Below are positions 1 through 4,860 of a stretch of 6,250 nucleotides of DNA, in pieces. The stretch covers positions 1-6,250 of the forward strand of contig JAVBLW010000008.1 in NCBI GenBank assembly GCA_031553215.1, written 5' to 3'. Under the pieces are notes generated by a model. It saw nothing but the letters and a program-made list of their open reading frames with translations. It did no database searches and was not told where the DNA came from. Every line of letters begins with the position of its first letter. Positions within the stretch are counted from its first letter, which is position 1. This DNA comes from JAVBLW01 sp031553215 (lineage in GTDB: Bacteria; Bacillota_I; Bacilli_A; Acholeplasmatales; Anaeroplasmataceae). The translations under genes and the position numbers were made by a program.

Positions 1-149
1 GGATCACCAAATACTATTGCTATTATAGCCGTAAATACTATGAAGGCTACTATTACCCACTTTAGTATCGTTATAAATCTACTCCATGGTTTTTTCTTGT
101 ATCTACTAACTACTAATAAGAGAGAAGAATTATATTTCAACTCTTTTAA
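1..149 (-). CDS. Partial frame encoding an RHS-linker-like hydrophobic segment, runs off the left edge
   Basis: A minus-strand frame is open from an in-frame TAG at 152-150 to the window edge, so the 3' end is missing. A TTG at 140-138 preceded by AAAAGAG is the only start-like codon, and it is weak. The peptide has a basic stretch (SRYKKKPWSRF) followed by a long hydrophobic segment (LKWVIVAFIVFTAIIAIVFG). The PWSRF...LK...VA...I...AI segment aligns without gaps to the GWRRF...LK...VA...I...AI linker of the RHS protein at about 6007-5930, with roughly 11 identities in 25 positions. The part before the PW motif does not look like RHS core. I read it as the start of an orphan or displaced RHS tip, or a remnant of one. 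It could also be an unrelated small membrane protein, since hydrophobic segments align easily. Confidence 0.4.
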
Positions 150-270
150 CTAATATTTTTATATCTTTTTGTGTCTTTTCTATTGACTACAATCCAATTC
201 AATTTATATTTTTATAATCATGCACTATAGTTGAATTTTATTTGATATTTAAAAACAAATAAACGTAGAC

Positions 271-304
271 AAAAAAAGACCACGGAATTTTTTATTCCGT
301 AGCC
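271..304 (-). terminator. Rho-independent terminator downstream of the truncated gene
   Basis: Read on the minus strand, arms 304-294 and 288-278 pair over 11 bp. The inner core ACGGAAT/ATTCCGT is perfect and the outer four pairs include two G-T wobbles. The loop is AAAAA and the stem is followed directly by seven T residues (277-271). It lies 84 bp after the stop of the 388-634 fragment and ahead of the RHS-like frame at the left edge, so it separates the two. Confidence 0.8.
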
Positions 305-387
305 TAATGGTAATTTTTTTTAATACATTGAATGTTTCAGTACTTGCATAACCCAAAATTGTGAGATATTATTTCCTAATTTATTTA

Positions 388-634
388 TTAATTATCACTT
401 CTCATATAAATAAAATATTGCTCCCATTCCTCTTTTGTGCTTTTTTTTCGAGAATTTGCTTCAGCTGCCTTATCGCCTTCTATGACAACTCTTTTTTCCC
501 ATTCGTTGCAAATCATCATTTTCCATTCATCAAATATGCTGTTGCTTATTTCATATTGATTTAAGACTTCAATGCTATATTTTCCTGTTGCTTCATTTTC
601 AGAAGTTTTGATTAATAGAAGTGTATACACTTCG
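388..634 (-). pseudogene. 3' fragment of an unknown gene truncated by the IS
   Basis: An 82-codon open frame runs leftward from the IS end to a TAA at 390-388. It encodes a hydrophilic, mostly helical-looking peptide rich in E, K and N, including EVLNQYEISNSIFDEWKMM and a charged C-terminal part ending in YMRSDN. No family is recognised. The frame could be extended to a TTG at 648, but those residues lie inside the IS terminal repeat, and no ribosome-binding site precedes that TTG or the GTG at 630. I therefore treat it as a gene that lost its 5' end to the IS. If the IS is removed exactly at 635-2216, the frame stays open for nine further codons into the right flank, then meets TGA at 2248-2246. 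It is followed by a good terminator at 304-271. It may once have been a gene just downstream of the ATPase, or a remnant of a toxin/immunity cassette; neither can be shown here. Confidence 0.5.
618..633. repeat. Perfect 16-bp palindrome abutting the IS left end
   Basis: GAAGTGTATACACTTC reads the same on both strands and stops one base before the IS inverted repeat. A two-fold symmetric site of this kind is typical of a dimeric regulator operator, and the TGTATACA core resembles GntR-type operators. It also lies within the open frame of the truncated gene (encoding EVYTL), so it may be coincidental, or it may be an insertion target feature for the IS. Confidence 0.55.
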
Positions 635-650
635 CAGAGTGTTGACAAAG
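635..650 (+). repeat. IS1182 left terminal inverted repeat
   Basis: CAGAGTGTTGACAAAG, matched at 15 of 16 bases by the reverse complement of 2201-2216. The outer four bases (TTCG against TACT on the reversed right side) agree only at two positions, so the repeat is taken to start at C635. Confidence 0.8.
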
Positions 651-674
651 TCTAACGAGAGTTAGGCTTTTTTT
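647..674 (+). terminator. Inward-facing terminator hairpin at IS left end
   Basis: AAAGTCTAAC (647-656) pairs with GTTAGGCTTT (661-670) with one G-T wobble around a GAGA loop, followed by a run of T residues to 674. On the plus strand it lies between the IS end and the transposase start, so it would stop transcripts entering from outside before they reach the transposase. This is a common way for insertion sequences to limit their own expression. Confidence 0.75.
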
Positions 675-2124
675 GTATAGAGTTATACAGTGGAAAAGTA
701 ATTCTTTAATGGTAGTCTTAAAAATGGTAAAATATAGGTATAGGAAGTGTGATAAATATGATTACTAAAAACGAAAATAAATCAAAATCGATAATGCAAT
801 TTGTAGATATGGATTCATTAGTTCCACAGTCACATTTAGTAAGGAAAATAGATAATGTAATTGATTTTGAATTTATAAGAGATAAAGTAAAACATTTATA
901 TAGTGAAGATATTGGTAGACCATCTGTAGATCCAGTAGTTCTATTTAAAATCTTATTTATTCAATATTTATTTGGAATAAAATCAATGAGATAAACAGTA
1001 AAATAAATTGAAGTAAATATAGCTTATCGTTGGTTTTTAGGATTTGATTTTAATGATACTATTCCACACTATTCTACTTTCTCAAAAAACTATGAAAGAA
1101 GATTTGTGAATACAGATATATTTGATAGTATCTTTAATGAAATATTAAATCAAATAAATGAAAAAGGATTAATAAATAAAAAATCAATATTCGTTGATTC
1201 AACCCATACAAAGGCTTATGCAAATAAGAAAAAGATAGAAAACAAAATAGTTGAAGAATCTTATAATAAATATGTTTCTATATTAAATGATGAAATAAAT
1301 GAAATTAGAAAGTTAGAAGGTAAAAAACCATTAGCTGTAAAGACAAAAAAAGAAATAATATCTACTACAGATCCTGAATGCGGAATGTTTCATAAGGGTG
1401 AAAAGGAAAAACAATTGGCTTATTCAACCCAAGTAGCTTGTGATAAATCAGGATGGGTGACTGGATGTAAGGTATATCCAGGTAATTTAAATGATAATAA
1501 TACAGCTCCAGACTTTTTACAAGAATTATTAAATGATGAAGAATTAGAAAATGTAGTAATGGATGCAGGTTATACTTCACCTATAGTATTAAATCAAATA
1601 TTAGAAAAAGGAAAGAAACCAATTATTCCTTATACAAGACCAAAAGGGGCAAAAAAGAAAAATAAGAATGATTTAGATACTCCGTTTAATTCAACCAGTT
1701 ATAAATTTGATAAGAAAAATAATTGTTATATATGTCCTATGGGAATAAACTTATCATATAGAGGGTTAAATTCAGAAGGAAAATTAGTATTTAAATCTAG
1801 AAATCAAGATTGTAAGAACTGTCCATTCAAAAATAAATGTACAAATCAACCATATAAAGAAATACAAAGACATCTACTTGAACATGCGGCTGACTACGCA
1901 AGGGAGATTATATTATCGGAATTAGGTAAAGAATTGTATCCACTTAGGAAAACTACAATTGAGCGATGTTTCGCTCAAACTAAATTCAATAATAATTTAG
2001 GATTTACTTTCCTAAGAGGCTGTAAAAAAAATCAAGACAGGGTCTTGGTTATTTTCGCTATGCATAACTTAAGTAAGTTAGCCAATATGACATATAAGAG
2101 AACTATTAATATACTTCACAATCT

Positions 2125-2155
2125 AAAGATTTTCTTCAAGAAAGTCTTTTTTTTT
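2125..2155 (+). terminator. Terminator at the 3' end of the transposase gene
   Basis: AAAGATTTTCT (2125-2135) pairs with AGAAAGTCTTT (2139-2149) over 11 bp with one G-T wobble and a TCA loop. The 3' arm runs into a T9 tract (2147-2155). It is a good plus-strand intrinsic terminator, but it is inside the open frame (encoding LKIFFKKVFFF). This implies that the functional ancestor stopped upstream of it or within it. Confidence 0.7.
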
Positions 2156-2177
2156 ACCTCAATTATCTTTATAAATG

Positions 2178-2204
2178 AAAAAGGCACTTATAAAAGTACC
2201 CTTT
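2178..2204 (-). terminator. Inward-facing terminator hairpin at IS right end
   Basis: On the minus strand, 2204-2194 (AAAGGGTACTT) pairs with 2189-2179 (AAGTGCCTTTT) through an 11-bp stem with two G-T wobbles and a TTAT loop, with T residues to 2178. It mirrors the left-end hairpin. Since the ATPase gene at 2303-4201 is on the minus strand and has no better terminator before the IS, this hairpin probably also ends the ATPase transcript. Confidence 0.65.
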
Positions 2205-2216
2205 GTCATCACTCTG
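2201..2216 (-). repeat. IS1182 right terminal inverted repeat
   Basis: CTTTGTCATCACTCTG on the plus strand. Its reverse complement differs from the left repeat at 635-650 only at the eighth base (A instead of T). It lies within the transposase open frame because the normal stop codon is missing. Confidence 0.8.
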
Positions 2217-2302
2217 AGTATTTCCTTTGGAAATCTTCCTTTATTTCATGGACAGAATTGAGTATTTATGTTCTTCTATAGTTTGATATTATATAATACC
2301 AT

Positions 2303-4201
2303 TTATGAAAAAATTTCTTTAATACTATAAATTTCTTTTTCTAAATCATATAATGATATATTCATTGCATAATTAAACGGAATTATTTGACTTAGGTAAT
2401 GTTCATTTTGATTTAACATTGCTTTTTTACTCATAATTAACCTTCTATCAAATTTTGTAAATGTTTTTATGACAAAATTTCCATTTCTAGGAAAGCAATA
2501 TTCAATCTTTTGTGTCATTGTTTTACCACTTAGAATGTTTAGTAAAGTTGTTGAATTTGGCAATTTTAATATTTCATTATAAAGTTGTTTTTCAATCCAA
2601 ACCCTTAGTGCTACTAAATATATTACCTTATTATATGTGTTAGAGGTAAAATTCACATTATGTATAGTATTAGAAGCATAATTATCAATTAAATCTACAA
2701 GATAATCATTATTTCTTATCTTATCGTTGTATATAAATGTAGTATCATAATGAAAAACCTTATGTCCATCGAAATTATTACCCAAAGGATGACTTTCTCT
2801 TTCTATCAAGAGGTCAATATATCCAAACGCATCTTCGTTAATTAATGACTTTAATGTTAATATACTATCACCACCGGCAATATTTATAGGAAACAAATAT
2901 AAGTAGTCATTATATTTTTCAATATATTCGTAATTTATTTTACTAGACATTTGAGAGTTTGCTATATTTATAGTATCAATATTATGAGTAAAAACTAAAA
3001 AATTTTTTAGATTATTAGTACTATTTATTAGGAGCAAAAGTTCATATATTATTTTATATTGATTTATTAAATCATAGCTACTTAATGGGTCATCGATAAT
3101 AATTATAGATTTATCATTAGATTTAAATTCTAATATCTTAGCAATAAAAACCATCAAGTTTTTTTCACCAGTACTATAGGTACTTATAGGTCGCTTTAAA
3201 GTTATATCAATTTGTTTGTTCTTATTGTCAAAAAGAACTTTGGAAGCATCAAATTCTTGCTTGAAAATTTCTTCAATATATTTTTTATCTTTAATTATAT
3301 TATTATAATATTCTTCTTTTTCTATTTCTAATGTTGTAATAATTTTTTCTGTTTCTTCTAAGTCATTGACTTTAGTATTTATATTATCCCTAATGGCTAT
3401 ATATCCATCACATAATATATAATCATGCATATCCTTTTCATCAAGTGTACCAACTACTTCAACTATTTCATTTATTAGTTTCTTTGTATCAGCTTCAGAC
3501 ATGTTTGACGGAATTATATCTGAAAATACTGATTTTGATAGTATATTATATTCCTTTTTTTTACTTTGTATAATATCTTTAAAATTATCAAATTTCGTAC
3601 CACAAATTGGACAAATATTATCATTTTCATCCATGTTTTCTTCTAATAAGTCCAATATATGCTTGATATAATTTTTTTTCAAATTAATAATTTCTTTGTT
3701 TATATTACTTAATTGTTTTATTTGATTAAAATTATTTATAAATTCTACTTTATTATCATTTTTAAAGTAAGTAGCTAAAGTATTCAACTTATCATCAGAA
3801 ATATCAAGTTTATTAGTTCGTTTATTATTATATGTATTATTTACATATTGATTAATATTCGCAGCCGTCTTATTTTTAATATTATATTTTTTTAATTTTC
3901 CAACTACATCTAATTCATTATTTAATGTTTCTGTTTGACTTTTTAAAATATTTATTTTATTTATTTGTGCTCCAATAATAATATTCTTTTTTAATTCAAT
4001 GAAATCATCTTTTGTTGTCTCATAATCAACAAATGAATATATGTCAATATATTTGCTTTTAAGATAATTGTATACAGATGTCTTTCCAACCCCATTATAA
4101 CCAAATATAATTTTTGATTGTCCCTGTATACGTATATTAAAACTACTATCAAACTTTATATGACTTACTAAATCGTTATTAAAATCTCTGTTATCAAACA
4201 T
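2303..4201 (-). CDS. RloC/PrrC-like (AAA_13-type) ABC ATPase with zinc-hook motif, probable defence protein
   Basis: This 632-residue protein has split ABC/SMC-type ATPase halves around a coiled region. Visible motifs are Walker A GYNGVGKTS (34-42), a CPIC zinc-hook-like motif (197-200) in a Lys/Glu-rich helical stretch, the ABC signature STGEKN (343-348), Walker B IIIIDDPLSSYD (366-377) and an H-loop FTHN (404-407). About 220 residues then form a separate C-terminal domain. In the RloC and PrrC families this arrangement couples ATP hydrolysis and DNA-damage or phage sensing to a C-terminal tRNA anticodon nuclease. Here the C-terminus has an RxxxE pair (RVWIE, R533/E537) and a later His (H601). 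These are reminiscent of the PrrC Arg-Glu-His triad but with wider spacing, so nuclease activity is only inferred. At 632 residues it is shorter than the RloC proteins I recall. The start is well supported by AAAGGGG at 4215-4209. The gene has its own promoter, follows a terminator, and has no restriction-modification genes near it. It could also be a SMC-like ATPase of another defence type. The local GC is very low (10 of 60 bases in 3301-3360). Confidence 0.8.
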   Translation of the reverse strand: MFDNRDFNNDLVSHIKFDSSFNIRIQGQSKIIFGYNGVGKTSVYNYLKSKYIDIYSFVDYETTKDDFIELKKNIIIGAQINKINILKSQTETLNNELDVVGKLKKYNIKNKTAANINQYVNNTYNNKRTNKLDISDDKLNTLATYFKNDNKVEFINNFNQIKQLSNINKEIINLKKNYIKHILDLLEENMDENDNICPICGTKFDNFKDIIQSKKKEYNILSKSVFSDIIPSNMSEADTKKLINEIVEVVGTLDEKDMHDYILCDGYIAIRDNINTKVNDLEETEKIITTLEIEKEEYYNNIIKDKKYIEEIFKQEFDASKVLFDNKNKQIDITLKRPISTYSTGEKNLMVFIAKILEFKSNDKSIIIIDDPLSSYDLINQYKIIYELLLLINSTNNLKNFLVFTHNIDTINIANSQMSSKINYEYIEKYNDYLYLFPINIAGGDSILTLKSLINEDAFGYIDLLIERESHPLGNNFDGHKVFHYDTTFIYNDKIRNNDYLVDLIDNYASNTIHNVNFTSNTYNKVIYLVALRVWIEKQLYNEILKLPNSTTLLNILSGKTMTQKIEYCFPRNGNFVIKTFTKFDRRLIMSKKAMLNQNEHYLSQIIPFNYAMNISLYDLEKEIYSIKEIFS

Positions 4202-4208
4202 ATTTACA

Positions 4209-4215
4209 CCCCTTT
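4209..4215 (-). promoter_or_regulatory. Strong ribosome-binding site of the ATPase gene
   Basis: AAAGGGG on the minus strand, 7 bases before the ATG at 4201. It fixes the start of the ATPase gene; no earlier in-frame start has comparable support. Confidence 0.8.
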
Positions 4216-4220
4216 CAAAT

Positions 4221-4229
4221 ATTATAACA
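4221..4229 (-). promoter_or_regulatory. Extended -10 promoter of the ATPase gene
   Basis: TGTTATAAT on the minus strand is a consensus -10 hexamer with the TGn extension. The hexamers at 16 to 18 bp upstream (for example TAGAAA) do not resemble TTGACA, which is usual for extended -10 promoters. It lies between the toxin/immunity terminator and the ATPase start. Transcription would start near 4214, so the leader would be only about 13-14 bases and would begin at or just before the ribosome-binding site. Confidence 0.6.
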
Positions 4230-4264
4230 AATTTTTACATTTTTTTCTATTAGGTCTATAATAT

Positions 4265-4296
4265 AAAAAGAACTAGAGCGTTTATTCTCTAGTTCT
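4265..4296 (-). terminator. Terminator of the RHS toxin/immunity unit
   Basis: On the minus strand AGAACTAGAG (4296-4287) and CTCTAGTTCT (4278-4269) form a perfect 10-bp stem around an 8-base loop, followed by TTTT (4268-4265) and an AT-rich tail. It begins 20 bases after the stop of the immunity gene and separates it from the ATPase gene. Confidence 0.85.
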
Positions 4297-4316
4297 AATT
4301 AAAGTTTTTGTATTTA

Positions 4317-4841
4317 TTAATTTGCAAATATACTTTCTTCGAATAAATTAATATTTGGGATTTCATTAACTATAAATCCTATAATAATATTATCGATATT
4401 CAAAAGCAACTCCAAATATGGCATTTTAATTTTCTTAATTATTTTTGAATTTTCTTCAAATAATGCAATAAACTTTTCGTCGCTATAATAAAGTTTAAAA
4501 TTTTTTTTAATATCGAGAAGTCTGCAATAGCTTAGTTCTTTCCAATCATTTCCAGTTATATCAATTATAGGAGAGCCTTCAATACAATTAATATTATTCA
4601 AATCAATTGGTAATTGTTTATGAATATTTTTCACACTCATTATTGTAATGGTTTTAATTTCTTTTTCATTATTATTAACTCTAATTTCAATAAAAGATTC
4701 ATTGTTATTAAAATATCGATATTCAAATAAGAAATCGTTTGAGCTTGGTTTATAATCATTATACTTAATGGATACGGGCACAAAAACATCTGTATCTATT
4801 GTAGCTTTAATGTCTTTACTAATAATTTTTTTTACTTTCAT
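4317..4841 (-). CDS. Putative immunity protein for the upstream RHS toxin tip
   Basis: A 174-residue, Leu/Ile/Asn-rich soluble protein with no signal peptide or clear membrane segment. I chose the ATG at 4841, not the upstream ATG at 4919. The latter would overlap the toxin gene by 59 bp and lacks a ribosome-binding site, whereas 4841 is preceded by AGGTAGGA at 4854-4847. The gene starts 19 bp after the toxin stop, on the same strand, and a terminator follows at once, which is the standard layout of a polymorphic toxin and its immunity gene. The N-terminus (MKVKKIISKDIKATIDTDVF) is followed by alternating strand-like segments and a C-terminal part with LELLLNIDNIIIGFIVNE. I do not recognise an immunity family. 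The role is inferred from position only; it would bind and neutralise the toxin tip in the producer's cytoplasm. Confidence 0.65.
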   Translation of the reverse strand: MKVKKIISKDIKATIDTDVFVPVSIKYNDYKPSSNDFLFEYRYFNNNESFIEIRVNNNEKEIKTITIMSVKNIHKQLPIDLNNINCIEGSPIIDITGNDWKELSYCRLLDIKKNFKLYYSDEKFIALFEENSKIIKKIKMPYLELLLNIDNIIIGFIVNEIPNINLFEESIFAN

Positions 4842-4846
4842 TTTTT

Positions 4847-4854
4847 TCCTACCT
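4847..4854 (-). promoter_or_regulatory. Ribosome-binding site of the immunity gene
   Basis: AGGTAGGA on the minus strand in the 19-bp gap between the toxin stop and the immunity ATG, with AGGA 5 bases from the ATG. It decides the start at 4841 against the upstream in-frame ATG at 4919. Confidence 0.7.
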
Positions 4855-4860
4855 TTTCCC

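Larger units (their letters stand above)
635..2216 (+). mobile_element. IS1182-family insertion sequence, non-autonomous copy
   Basis: The element is about 1582 bp. It is bounded by terminal inverted repeats (CAGAGTG-T-TGACAAAG at the left, CAGAGTG-A-TGACAAAG on the minus strand at the right) that match at 15 of 16 bases. It carries one transposase gene of IS1182 type on the plus strand, which is broken by two stop codons. The length is normal for the family. No target-site duplication is visible: the four bases outside the left end (TTCG) do not match those outside the right end (AGTA). Hairpins just inside each repeat act as inward-facing terminators. The copy cannot make its own transposase but keeps intact ends, so it might still be mobilised in trans. 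Exact ends are inferred from the repeat and could be off by one or two bases. Confidence 0.85.
758..2281 (+). pseudogene. IS1182-family transposase, broken by two in-frame stop codons
   Basis: The ATG at 758 is preferred over the in-frame GTG at 749 because AGGAAG at 742-747 is spaced about 10 bp from it, and MITKNENKSKSIMQF is the usual family start. The reading frame is the same before and after the breaks: TAA at 992-994 and TAA at 1004-1006 interrupt a stretch reading SMR-stop-TVK-stop-IEVNIAYRWF. Relatives, as I recall them, have Q and E (or similar) at these positions. The DDE catalytic residues are all present downstream: D at 1196-1198 (FVDSTHTKAYA), D at 1562-1564 (VVMDAGYTSP) and E at 1961-1963 (TTIERCFAQTK). 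A Cys-rich insert (CYICPMG, CKNCPFKNKC) lies between the second D and the E. The 3' end is odd. The frame passes through a terminator with a T9 run and the right inverted repeat, and ends 65 bp outside the element. The product is therefore not made intact unless by read-through, and it is a clear decayed copy. Confidence 0.9.

Noticed and set aside
150..387. Possible small RNA or small gene in the AT-rich stretch
   Set aside because: Apart from the terminator at 271-304 I see no promoter with clear boxes, no paired structure and no start with a ribosome-binding site.
361..564. Plus-strand hydrophobic open frame of 67 codons
   Set aside because: It lies opposite the 388-634 minus-strand fragment and begins in an AT-rich gap without a ribosome-binding site; a chance frame.
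705..733. Transposase promoter with -10 TAAAAT at 728-733
   Set aside because: The hexamer is plausible but no -35 box or TG extension supports it in such AT-rich DNA; too weak to list.
992..1006. Alternative genetic code or programmed stop read-through in the transposase
   Set aside because: TAA is used as a normal stop by the ATPase, immunity and RHS genes in this window, and no stimulatory structure is apparent after the two stops.
1365..1580. Minus-strand open frame of 71 codons inside the IS
   Set aside because: It is the antisense of the well-conserved transposase core and has no start signals.
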